This document shows positions 39,735 through 52,400 of a DNA stretch of 64,000 nt, in pieces. A model generated the notes under the pieces. It saw only the letters and a list, made by a program, of their open reading frames with translations. It did no database searches and was not told the origin of the DNA. The DNA lies in contig JABAKD010000019.1 of the NCBI GenBank assembly GCA_012845835.1, forward strand, positions 5,122,994-5,186,993, read 5' to 3'. Positions within the stretch are counted from its first letter, which is position 1; every line of letters begins with the position of its first letter. The stretch is from Undaria pinnatifida. Lineage: Eukaryota > Sar > Phaeophyceae > Laminariales > Alariaceae. The position numbers were made by a program, and so were the translations under genes.

Positions 39735-40344
39735 GATGCTCTGGCGCAGCGAACTCGTGACGAGTATAAACGTGGTCGAGCGATCGCCATTGTTGGTTGT
39801 TTTCCGCGATAACTTTGTTAAGAAATAATCTGAAATTCGGGTTTTACTATATTTTTTTGTAGTTTTTGTGCTGTTCCTAAAGGCGGTTAGTGTGAGGGAG
39901 TACTGCTGTACAGCAGGCGAAATCGGTTGGCAGCTCTGTGCTTCGCGCTTTCTCCGCGAGCAACGGCTCGACGAACCCTCGTCCCAGCGAGTTGGTGGCT
40001 TTGGGCTTAGCCGAAAGCCGCCAAAACTACGTTCGTGGAGGTGCACTCAGCCGAGAGCCGCCAAAGCTACAGCAGGCGCAGCCGTTGCTGGCAGCATGGG
40101 ATCGATACCGCGCGCTGCTGCCGTCGTGTGATACACGAAGCTGGCGAGCGGAACTAGGAATGCGTCACGCTGACTTGCTGCGAGAAGCAACAGCCGTGAT
40201 AGCCACGCCAGCGTCAGCGCCTTGTTGTATGATACTGCAGTGTGGTACCTGGTATGGGTGTGTGGCCGTGTGACCGTGTGTGTGTGTGTTTGCTGGTGGG
40301 ATGAACGATGCGATCGGTTCAAAAAACAAAAACACGTGTAAAAC

Positions 40345-40535
40345 TTTTTCGACTGAGTTTTTCGACTGGAGGATCCAGTCGAAAGAGTCGAGTTTTTCGA
40401 CTGGATCCGCCAGTCGGAATTCTCAGTGGAAAAAAGTTGAATCGAAAAAGCCCTCATTTGACTGTGTAAGAAAGCTCGATCTGGGCTCCAGTCGAAAAAG
40501 GCCGTTCTCGACTGACAAATCCGACTGTATAAGAA
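40345..40535. repeat. Cluster of inverted TTTTTCGACTGG motifs
   Basis: TCGACTG or its complement CAGTCGA occurs at about eight places in 190 bp. One pair forms a hairpin: TCGACTGGA and TCCAGTCGA at 40362-40382. GGATCC lies in two of the spacers. No gene was seen. Confidence 0.75.
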
Positions 40536-41502
40536 TGGCCTAAGGGTCGTCGATCCAATTCTGCCCGTCTGATTCTGCCGTCCGAAAATCAAGCTCATTT
40601 TCTGTTTGGGGTGCGCTATTTCAAGAGATGGCCTGATACCTCCTTGCGATTCTTAGGAATCACATGGAACTAATGTGATGATCATTGTTGCAGTGTACGA
40701 AAAGGGTCTAAACAGGCCGAAATTGGTTTGGCACTATTATATGGCGTGCTAAGTTTTACACCGGGTGTGTATATAACACACACATATGTAACAGGATAAC
40801 AGGCGCCCTCAACCGGCCAACCGGCCACACGTTCGTTTAACATCAGCTGGGCCCTGGGAACTGGGACCGCCCGTTTGCTTTTGACAACAGCAGTTGGATT
40901 TTAGTGTTGCATTTCTCTGCATCTGGCAGGAACAAGCCGCGCGCACACAGCAAGTAGACCATGTCAGCCTGGCTCGTAGAGTACGCCCAGCCTCCAATAA
41001 GATATCCAAAGTAGGTACACAGGCGAGAAGTGAACAAGCTCAAGACAGTCCCGGAGTTAGTGCGTGCCAAGCAGACAGAGCGTCACTCACTAGCGAGACG
41101 GCTGCTTTGGTCTGAAACATGGGCAGCAACAAGCAACGTGTACAAAATTTCAAAAAAGTTGACAGGAGGTTGGGCTAAAAACTGCAGGGCCGTGGTTTAC
41201 AACATACTCGCTTCCACGCGAATGGTGGCCTCGACTGCCTCTGAATTCTCACCTGGCCTGCCTGTATGCCCCAGCGGGGTGCTGCGTGTGCTCGGTGGTG
41301 GTGAGGTTATCGCGGTCCAAGGATGGAGGCAGTTGTCGTGAGCGAACATCTCAAACACGCCTTCCATATCTTACAAACTCCTATTTCTACCATTTTTGCT
41401 TTTTTTTCGTCTTTTGCTTCGCCACCGCCCGTTGCTGTTGTTTTGGTTTTGGCAGCAGGGTTGACACGCTCTGGGCTTTCCAGGGGTACATGGATCCCGA
41501 CC

Positions 41503-41916
41503 ATGGACCCTCATTCCGGCGATGACCTAATCGTGAACCTGTTCGCTGCAGTGCAGAGCGCGTTGGGGAAGGAATCCGTCCAGCAGTGCAGCTCTTCCGC
41601 TCTTGCAGCTGCTGTAACGACTGACCCCCCGTACCTTTACCAGGCTGTGACATCGACCATATCCAAACACATTGAGAAGACATCGCCGGCCACTGGTGCA
41701 CCAGATGATGACGGGGCGGCGATGCGCATTGACGTACGTGGGGGGGGCAAGGCGGTGCCAGAAGCTGGGCGATCGTTAACGTCAGCGTTCGATCTCGGGC
41801 TGTGCGAAGCGGATCAAGCGTCGTTGCAAGCGGTTCTGGCAAAGGGGCAAGCTGCTGGAGAGAGAGGGGGAGGGCAACTCGAAGGGGATGAGAGGGCTAC
41901 GCAGCGCGTGGTTGAG
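41503..41916 (+). CDS. Unknown large gene, exon 1
   Basis: 138 codons from ATG at 41503 to a strong donor GTTGAG|GTAAGT. An AG acceptor (CTTTCCAG|GGGTAC) sits 20 bases before the ATG, so the coding region might start in a 5' exon. It reads MDPHSGDDLIVNLFAAVQSA, later DPPYLYQAVTSTISKHIEK. No family is recognised. Confidence 0.6.
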
Positions 41917-44900
41917 GTAAGTGTAGCTTCGGCTTTCGGATGCTTTCATAGTCCTGTGCATCTGCTGCCTTCTTGCGCACCAAAGGAGCTACGTTTCATA
42001 CGTTGCAGTAGCTCCTCTATTGTACCAGGTACGGACTACCTGTACGTTGCAAGCACTGATATTTGAAATTTTCTCGAAAGTAATACCTGGTAGACTAATA
42101 CTCGTAATCGTAATGAGCGGTGCTCCGATATACACCCCGGACAATAGCTTATGACATGTTCGATAGGTATGCGAATTTATGCGAATTGGTCGATCGATAC
42201 CCATTGCTTGGACCAATAAGTCCAGAGAAATTAGTACAATAGGCTATTGTTCTTAAGATAGGTGTGTGAGTCTGTCTATCGATACATATTTCTTCGACCA
42301 ATAGGTTCTTATAAATCGAAACAATAGGCTATTGCTATTACAATAGCTATGTCGCACTGTCGATCGATACCTACTACTGTGACCAATAGGTACGTGAAAA
42401 AGTGTCGATCGATACCTATTGTTTTACCAAGAGGTATGTGAAATGGTCGATCGATATCTATTGCTATGAGCAATAGTTATAAAGCCCTGCACAGTTGTCT
42501 ACCACGTGTTGAGTACGAGCACCTGTTGGTCTGTCCACAAGTTGGTGTATCGAATATCGATTAATTGAACATCGATTAATTGAATTTCGATACGTGTTAT
42601 TATTATCATTGCCCTCCGACAATATAGCGTAGCAGCAGATGCCTTTCCGATGTAAATCGAATATCTCTCCATAAAGCAGTGGTAGTATCTATGAAGTCGA
42701 ATAATCCCTCCATAAAACAATGGTATCTTCTCCCAACCATTCCCCATTTCCTATTTCCTTTCCCAACGTCTTCTTTAATCTACTGCTTCCTTTCCTTACA
42801 TATCGATTGAAATCCTCACAAGCCTACCGATTAGTTAAAACTTATTTTAATACCAGGTAATATCGTAAAGCTGCTGTTTTGAAAAAAAAGGCAAGGAGGT
42901 CAAGGTGCATATTATTGCTGTCATCCAAGGTATTCATTCAAGCAATAGCCTAGGATATACGGCACGTATAGATATGTTCTAAGCAGTACGAGGGCATCCA
43001 ATTACAAGCAGTGGGTATCGATCGAAACCCTTGCAAATATATCTATTAAATTGTCAGTAGGTATCGATCGATACCCTTGAGAACCTATTGAATTGGGTAA
43101 TAGGCATCGATCGATACCCTTGCAAACCCATTACATTGAGCAATAGGTATCGATCGATCTCAGCGCACAACTATCGCTTTAACCAATAGGTATTGATTGT
43201 TGGCGATAAAGATGTTTTGATCGAACGATAGCCTATTGGAAGTCATTTTCAAATTATGTTGGTGCCCAAGATACCTATCGATATACACCTTCGCAAGCAT
43301 ATCGGTCGCACAATAAGCTATCGTGGCCACTGCCCTAACCCTCTTGTTGCTTACAATACCTATCGATAGACCCCGAAGCGGAGCTATTGTGCTCCGCGAT
43401 AGGGATCGATCCTCATGATTGCCGACCCATTGTTGGCCCAATAGCCCATTCGATCGGGTATCATCCAGCGTATAACAAGGAACTCGACGGCTCACAAACA
43501 GGTCGCTCCAAGCACTGCAGGCTTGTTCTTTGCATCGAACACGCATAAGTAGTAATCACCACCTTGTTGTTGAGACCACCCACCTTGAGCTTCTTAGGGC
43601 ACAACACGGATAGACAGTCCCGTTTTCGGGGTTTCTCCGCTGGGCTGGAGGGGCGTGCGGCGTGGATGATGAATGGCGAACTAGAGTTGATTGTACCTAG
43701 ACGGGCTGTCTTCGAGCGCCTTTGCTCTCCAACACTGAAAAAATAAAATGGCGAAAGGTATACGTACCGATACCTATCATCCGAAACAATAGAATTGAGA
43801 AAGGTCTATCAATACCTATCATCCCAAACAATATAATTGTGAAAGGTCTCTCGGTACCTATTTTCCGAATCAATAGGTTTGGTGAAAAGTATATCGATAC
43901 CTATCGGACAAACCCATAGGTTCCATCTCTCAGTCCCAATATCCTATCGCCCAAACAATACCGTCCTGAAAATGTCTATTGATACCTACTTGTTGTATCA
44001 ATATGTTCAGATAAATAGGTACAATAGGCTATTGGCCAAACAGTAGATCATTGAAGATGCCAATCGATACCCATTGTCGGCCCCAATAGGCTTAGAAAAG
44101 TACCCATCGATACCTATCGCGGGCACAAATATGTCTCCTATTGAAATAGGATCTTATCGACTGCCTGTTGACCTGGAACCTATTGTCCAGGGTGTGTAAT
44201 GTACCACACCCCGGACAATAGCCAATTGAATGTGCCTATTAGTATGTCAATAGGTTGGGGTATTGCATATCGATACCTATTGACACCTTGGATAGGTATG
44301 CGAATTTGTCTATCAATATCTATTGCATGGGCCAATACGTACAGAGAAATTGATGCAATAGGCTTTTGTTCTGGAGATATATGTGTGAATCCGTCTATCG
44401 GTACCTATTTCTTCGACCAATAGGTTCTAATAAATCGGCACAATATGCTATTGTTCTTACAATAGGTATGTCACATTGTTGATCGATACCTATTACTGTG
44501 ACCAATAGGTACGTGAAATTGTCGATTAGTGCCTATCGCTTGACCAATAGGTGTGTGAAATTGTCGATCGATATCTATTGCTTTGACCAGTGGGTACAAA
44601 GTTCTGTACATTGTTGAATTCGCCTAATGGTCTGTCCATAAGTTGGTGTACAGTATTGAATACCGATACTTATTGTAACCTCTAATATGAGGGTGAAATT
44701 GCTTATGGGTACCTCTTTATTTGCCCAATATGTTCAGAGGAGTTGGTACGATTGATACCCTCGCAAAACATATGGTGACAGGTGTTTCTGCCGTTCAACA
44801 GCAGCAGAAGCTATCGATTGATATCTTCGCAAACCTATCGATTAGAACATCTATCAATACCAGGTATTATCGTAAATCTGCTGCTTTGAAGCAAGAGGCA

Positions 44901-47900
44901 AGAAGTAGGTCAAGTTACATGTCACTAGCATGTATCCACTCAAACAATAGCCTAGGGTATACGGAATAGGTATGCTGTTATAAGGAAAAGGGTATAAATT
45001 TACAAGCAGCAGGCCTCGATCGAAACCCTTGCAAGTCTATTAAATTGTCAGTAGATATCAATCGATACCTTGCGAACCTATCGAATTGGGCAATAGGCAT
45101 CGATCGATACCCTTGCAAACCCATCACATTGAGCAATAGGTATCGATCGATCTCAGCGCACACCTATCGCTTTAACCAATAGGTATTGATTGGTGGCGAT
45201 AAAAAGGTATCGCTCGAACGGTAGCCTGTCGGGAGTCATTTTCAAATCATGTTGGTGACCAAGATACCTATCGATATACACCTTCGCAAGCATATCGGTC
45301 GCACAATAGGCTATTGTGGTCACTGCCCTAAGCCTCTTGTTGCTTACAATACCTATCGATAGATCCCGAAGCCGAGCTATTGTGCCCCGCGATAGGTATC
45401 GATCCTCATGATTGCCGACCTATTGTTGGCCCAATAGCCCATTCGATCGGGTATTTTATGAAAAAAAAATTCAAGGACGTCAGCCGTGAGTTCGACGAAG
45501 TTCAGGTCAATACTCATCTTTGAAAGCTGCGTTATTATCTAGGGTATAAGGAACTGAACGGCACACAAACAGGTCGCTCCAAAACACTGCAGGCTTGAGC
45601 TTCGCATCGAACACACATAATAGTAAGCACCACCTTGTTGAGACCGTCCACCTTGAGCTTATCAGGGCACAACAAGGACAGACAGCGCCGAATTCGGGGT
45701 TTCTCCGCTGGGCTGGAGGGGCGTGCGGCGTGAATGATGAATGGCGAACTGGAGTTACTACTAGTTTATTGTACTTCGACGAGATGTCTTCGAGCACTTT
45801 CCTCTCCAACACTGAAAAAATAAAATGGCGAAGGTCTTCGTACCGATAACTATCATCTTAAACAATAGAATGGTGAAAGGTCTGTCGATACCTATCGTCC
45901 GAAACGATAGAGTTGCGAAAGGTCTATCGATACCTGTTTTCCTAAACAATAGGTTTGGTGAAATGTCTACCGATAACTGTCGTCCCAAACCATAGGTTTG
46001 GTGGAAGGTGTATCGATACCTATCGTTAGAAACAATAGGTTTCGTCTCGCAGTCCCAATAGTACATCGCCCGAACAGGCATGCTCTGGAAATCCCTATCG
46101 ATAGTTATATGTTTCAACGATAGGTTTTGATATTACATGTCATTACGGTATTGGCCGAACAAATAGATCAATGAAGGTGTCAACCGATACCTACTGCCCG
46201 CGACAATAAGGTTTTAAAAGTGCCTATCGATACCTATCATAAGCAACAATAGGCCTCCTAGTAGAATAGGATCCTATCGATTGTTTATTGACCTGGAACC
46301 AGAGTTGGGCACGGGGACCGACCTGCGGTTATTTAACCGGAAACGGCACCGAAAAACGGGCATAACTGGACCGGTTATTTGCGCTCGGTTATTGTGTCCC
46401 TCCTCCCCTACCCCATATAACGCCTCTGTATCTGTATGGAAACCCCTAGAATGTCAGCACACAAGCACAGCGCACAGCAGTAGTAGTCATCGCAGCATCA
46501 CAGCAGCACAGCAGGGCAAAAGACAATAGCCAGCAGCGCCGAGATCGTTGAGCTCCAACAATAGCAAATCTGATCTTCCTTCACGGGTGTCACGGCGTGG
46601 GTTGGCAGTTGGAGGAAGACGAGGCACTTGCTGCAAAGAAGATAATCAAGATGTACCGCCAGGCCGCCAATCGGGGCGGGGCGTACGCGGGCGGTGTTGT
46701 TTTGTCATAGTAGGAGTGATGGCTGGCAATTGTAGACGCTCGTGATTGTGATGCAAGATTGTCTCGTGCTGCGATAGAGGTATCGAGGTATACCTCTTTT
46801 GGCTGAATGTTTTCTGAATGACGGGGCTTCTTAACCCGAAATCGTCGGAAATAGGCCATTTTCGTTTGCATGATTATCGTTGTACACCTAGGCCATGGGA
46901 TTTTTCATTATTTAGCAATGTTATTTTCTCCACATCAGTTTTTGGGAGGGGCATGTCTTAACCTCCTAAAGTGAGGGGTAGTATTTAGAAAAAAAGTGGT
47001 GCACCTCTATATCGTAGCAGTTGTCGACTGCGTGATGTGTATTGTGCAATAGATGGGTGGTTGTTGCGTCGTGGAAACCAGCAATCTGGTGGGCCATCAA
47101 AGCTCACGGATCATCAGTCATCAATAATACGATCAATAATATACGAGTCAATGATCCAACACGAGCAGTCAGTGCGTTCTCCTACGCATTGATTTCTCTA
47201 TTGTACCGCTTTGAGCTCGACGACGATTTCTTTTTATGTTTCTTCCTCGGAGAAGAACTGAACCGCGAGCAGTTTTGCTTCTGCGTGTTGAGTGTTGAGT
47301 GTTGAGTGATTTTGGAAGCCCTCGTCCATTTTGTCTTGTGAGCAAGAAGCAGGCTCCGCTTGCCGTCCTGAGCGCTGCTTCATCCGCTCTTTCGTGGTCG
47401 TGCTCCGCCTGCTCGCCTGTTAGCTGTACGCCAATGACTCATGCCCGACGACTTAACTACAGAGATTCCGTGTTGTCGTCAACTTTGACTTTCACGTGGT
47501 GTGTGTCGTTCGTTTTGTAATGCGTGTAAAAATGCGGCTAACGTGATGATGTGCTGATGTGCCGACAGACGAGCACCCGAAATTTACGTTTTTTTATCCT
47601 TGGGGATGCGAACGTGGCGCAAAATAGCCATACATGTAACGTAACCGACCTAATAACAAACCGAAAACTTCTCGATTTTGGTCTCGGATATTTTGTCAAA
47701 ATAACCGGAAACCGGAGACGTTCTCCGGTCGGTTATTTCATAACCGACCGGACCCTATAGGGATCCCTGGCGTGCCAGTTTCATATTTAGGATCCCTGGC
47801 ATGCTACATGACGTGGCGCCCGTGGTTAAGATTCGGTCGGAAATTCAAAGGCTGTGGGGCGTGAAGAGCCTCGGGCGAAGCCGGTCCGCATGGTAAATTT

Positions 47901-49379
47901 TCCGACAGAAAGCGGTATGGGCCACGTCAGAAAACGGTGACGATCGAGCTGAAAAGCCGCGGTATGACGTACCGCAAGGAGTTGATGTCCAAAACCGGTA
48001 TGAGGCTGAGTTGACCAATCAGCGTCGCGGATGGGGGTCAAAATGCTAGGTGTATTCTGCCGTACCGCACGGTGGCGAGGAATGGTTGCGGTGTACCCCT
48101 TTCTATCGTTTGCTCTTATTTTTTCGTTGCCTGCGGGCATTTGCTTAGACGGCGGCCCTTACTCGGCCGCCGGCGAAGCCCCCTTTTACAGCACTACGAT
48201 AATACCCGACTATTCGTGCAGCACCCCACTCGTAGATGCTGCTATGGTATTATATGAGCCATATGACACGTATAATAGACACTGGGGACGTCTCGTGGCA
48301 CAACTGCATAGCAGAACACAGAGAGTTCACAAACTCGCGATCCAGAGGACGGGGGAAGTGGCGGGAGGGTAGGAATTGTGCTCCCGGTGGACCGCGTTGG
48401 TTGACGACACCCTGACTTACTTACTAATGTACGCACCAGGACTTGTGTTTTGTTATGTTATACATAAAGTAGTATAATAAGAACCACAATCTAGCTGTTT
48501 ATCATATGGCGCTGTAACCCGTCCCCCTTCTCCCGACCACCTCCGCCAGGAAAACGCTAACAAAGCCCTTCAAAGCCTGCGCGAGCGACGACGGCGTGCG
48601 GCACTGGCCCGCGAGACGGCTTTATCTCGCATGGCCTCAAGAAGCGCTGCGTTCGCTCACTCCGCAAAGTGCAGACTGGCGCAGGCACGAGCGCAGGGAC
48701 TGGTCAAGTCGCGCAGGTGCGAAATGGCATTTGACGCCATCACGCGCATGAGGGGTAAACGAAGGCGGGTGGGCGAGGGAGGGGGGAGGTGGGGGGGGGT
48801 TACCACTAGGTGTCATGTCTACGTAGTGGACGCAGTTTTTGCGTGTTTGTGCCTGGGGTGCCTCGATGCTTGCGTCTTGGCGTCGCTATCCTTCACTAAC
48901 CGACACCAGAGGTTACCATATATGTTGGTGGTGGTTTGTGAAGGGAGGGTAGGCCTAAGGGCACGAAACAAGCACGCCCTACGAGCCATGAATTCACAAT
49001 CGGCATGCTTGCTTCGCACGCAGACCACCCCTCGTGGGACCGAAAATCAGTCGTTCAATGCAACATCTGATACCACGTTCTCTACACACCCCCCCCATTC
49101 GCCGAAGGCTCTTGTTGCAAGGCGCGGACGCGACACGTCGCCTTCAAGAGCTCCTTCACGAGTGCATCGGCGAGTACGAAAAAGCCAGGTTGCGCGAAGC
49201 AAGGATTCGGAAGCTGTCGGCGGAGGCTTGCGATTCCGTTCTTCACGGCAAGATTCTTGACCTGAGGTAAGAACTGAGTATACGCACGCGATACAGCGTA
49301 GTACGGCAGCAATAGTAGCTTTTTACATAATGGTATTAATGGCGGTAGCAGCAGCAGTAGCAGTAGCAGTAGCACCAAC

Positions 49380-49411
<32 letters not shown>

Positions 49412-49412
49412 G

Positions 49413-49458
<46 letters not shown>

Positions 49459-52400
49459 GTCGTCGTCGTCGTCGTCGTTGTCGTGGTGTGGTCGTCGTCG
49501 TCGTTGTCGTCGTTGTGGTGGTTCTGGTGGTTGTGGTGGTGGTGGTGGTGGTGGTGTCGCGTCGTCGTCGTCGTCGTCGGTCGTCATCGTCGTCGTCGTC
49601 GTGGCAGTGGTGGCAGTGGTGGCAGTGGTGCTGGTGCTGGTGTTGGTGGCGTTCCATATCGTGCAATACCTTCTCTGGTATGGACGTATATGTGTATCTC
49701 CTCCCTAGTGTTTTGAGCAACTGCATTTTCGTGTGGGAAGCAAGCACCGTATGATCCATCACACCCCCCATCCTGTGCGGATAGTATTCCTCTGTGTGAT
49801 ATGATATTTTGCGTAATACACTGCTGTAACTCGAACGTTCCGCAGGTGGTCGCGCTTCTGCTCCCGGCTGGAAGACGACGCGCTCGGGCTCGTCAAAGCG
49901 TACGACATGGGAAATCCTGCGGCACCCGCCCAAAGTTCCTCTTCCCATGGGCGGCGCGCCAGCGTTGCCTCCTCCCTCGCCGCCAATGCCGCTGCGGCGC
50001 AGTCGGTAGGTGTGCTTCTGGGTCCTCTCCTCGCGCGTTGCGGTCTGAGTGACTCGCGCATTCTGCGCGTCGTGTCCCTCTGTCCGTGCAGCGGTAGCGT
50101 TCCCGATGACGGGGACGACATCGCCTCGAGTAGTGGCAGCGGCGGCGCCGACAATGATCTGCGCTTGACGGGATTAGAACACCGCGCCAACTTGGGGAAG
50201 GGATTGTTTGGACGCGGACGTCGCGGCCGCCGGAGGCAGGCTTGCACGGGCGGCGTTGAACAGGCGCTGCTCAGGAACGGCGGTGCTTCCGCGGTATCCT
50301 TGGTCGCCGAAAACTCAAGGCTTGGCGTTGCCGACGCCTTCCGACAAGCCGTACTTTGCGGAAACCCCGCCTTGGTCACCGCGTTGTCACGAAGTGATGA
50401 CGCTGCCCCCGTCCTCCGGAGACGCAGCGGCGGCGGCAGTGCCAGCACGGGCATTCTTGCTCGTCCGAGAGGTGCTACAGGATCGAGGAGATCCACGGCG
50501 TTGGACATCGGACACAGCGTCATCGAGAAGGGCGGCAGAAAAGGGGATCGAGGCAGCAGCAACGGCTCGCGGAGCGAGGGCGAAGGCGAAGAACCCTTTC
50601 CATATCTGCTCAGCATGGGAAGCGACGACGGCGATTATGACAACGATGGCAGCGAGCGCTGCACGGTAGTTGGGTCGACGTGCGGGCTGCTTTTGAGCTC
50701 GTCTCACCTCCTGTGGACGCTCCAACCCCCCTTCGGCACAACCGATGAAGCCCGCCTATTAACGGCCGGGAGGGGTGAAACGGATTGTGGCAGTAGCGGC
50801 GACGATGGCGGTGGTGGCAGAGATCACCGTTCTTGTGGCGACATCAGCGGCAGCGACGCCAACAGCAACGCACTCCGACGAGACGGCGATGTAGAGGCGG
50901 GGCCGGCGATCGGGCGCATGAATGCGTGGGACGGGCCGGGGGGGCAGGCGGGGGTCGAGTCGATCGCTGCCCGCGGTGGCAGCCGCCGACAACGCATCGC
51001 CCTTGACGTGGCGTGGCTCGACGCAACGCCCGTGGGATCTCGAGTGTACTACTGTCTGGAGGAAGCCGAGTGGGAAGCTGCCCGGCGGCAGCACTCAGTG
51101 TGGCGCAGGCCATCGCGGTGCAAAGCCCAGCGACGAAAATCACGGCGGTATCCGATAGGCTCTGACTATCCGGAAGATAACGCGACCGATGAGCAGAGAG
51201 AGCGATCAGGGGGGAACGTGTCGTCACGAATTGGGCCCGACACCGCCAAGTCGGGCGTCGGTCACAACCGAGTAGAGGCAGAGGGTAGCGCTGACAGGGT
51301 CCCGAGAGGGGGGTGGCGGCGGGAGAATGCCACCGACGCCGATGGAAGAAAAGAGGCAGCCGCGATGGTTTTTGCAAGAAGCGTGTCCGGGATGCTCGCT
51401 GAGGCATACCTCGGCGGCGCGAAAGCACGCCCCGGCGAGGAGAAAGTCGGACTCTGCGCGGAAAGAACGGAGAAAGACGCGAAGGAGGTCGCGGCAGCCG
51501 GGCCGGGAGGCGGCGGCGCGTGGAAGGGCCACGCGTGGGGTTCCTTGGCGGACGCCCCCCCAGCTGGTGCAAAAGCGGTGCCGAGTTTGGTGGTAAGCGA
51601 GATCGCCGACGCGCATCGACGCCGCCCTCGTCTGAACTCCAACAATGACGCAGGCGAGGACCGGCGTCTATCGGAAGCCCTCGATGCCATTCCCGACGTT
51701 CTTGTCGCGGAGGTCGGAGCGGCCGGACCAAAGCGCGCAGCAAAGTGGAAACAGGCCGCAGAATCATCACCGACGGGAAGCCGCTCGGGTTCCGTGGTCT
51801 CATCGGACGCTCGAGAGTCACACGGTCGGCGCAGACAGCCTGCACAAGAATCGGGCAACTGGCGCGGCGGCGCTCGGGCTCCAGCGACACCAGCCAACGC
51901 GCCCTTGCACTTTGCCCCTGCCGGAGTGCTGCATCTCCTGGGGACCACGGAATGCCGGGAGTTTGTAGAAGCACTGCCTCCCGCAACGCGCGCGCGCGTC
52001 CTCGCTTTACACGAGGGATTTCCTGACGAAACCCCACCTGTCGGTCGGCTCTATGTTCCTCTGGCGTCCCCCACTTCGCGAGAGTCGCTGTCGATGACCT
52101 GGGGGGGAGCGACCGCCCGTGGGCGACGGCGCGCTGCTCGCGGGCTGTGGGAAGCGGACGACAATTCGGGAAAAGAGCAGGTGTCGACACACCGGGAGGA
52201 GGGTGGTCAGACGCGCCCAATGCCAGTGGCCGTCGAGATCGGCGCCAACGAAGCCGTTAGCGATCGTCCCCGTTATGCCTCGAATACAGCCTCGGGGGCA
52301 ACCCCGGCCTTGCTCGGAGCGCTGGTGCACACCCTCCCAACGCAAGCGGTGCGCGAACTGCTTCAAGTTTATCTTGTCACCACCCGCGCGGTCGGAGCTG

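Larger units (their letters stand above)
37798..41502. other. Intergenic region between two divergent genes
   Basis: NEDD1 (minus) and the large unknown gene (plus) start at its two ends, so it should hold both promoters. No TATA box or other motif could be assigned. Open frames at 38994-39293 and 39938-40273 (plus) have no recognisable content. A 27 bp duplication (AATCACGTGTGGTCTAATG) lies at 38805-38850. Confidence 0.55.

Noticed and set aside
43160-43546. 128-codon minus frame inside the palindromic array
   Set aside because: Part of it recurs in the second array unit (45507-45812), but with frame breaks; more likely repeat sequence than a gene.
42060-46295. CRISPR-like regular array
   Set aside because: Units are imperfect, have no unique spacers, and lie in a eukaryotic intron.
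49082-49948. 288-codon minus-strand frame with poly-Thr, His and Leu
   Set aside because: It is produced by the (GTA)n/(GTC)n microsatellite and overlaps plus-strand exons 3 and 4.
50844-52220. 458-codon minus-strand frame
   Set aside because: It is antisense to the 3.7 kb exon 4 of the unknown gene and has a composition dictated by it.
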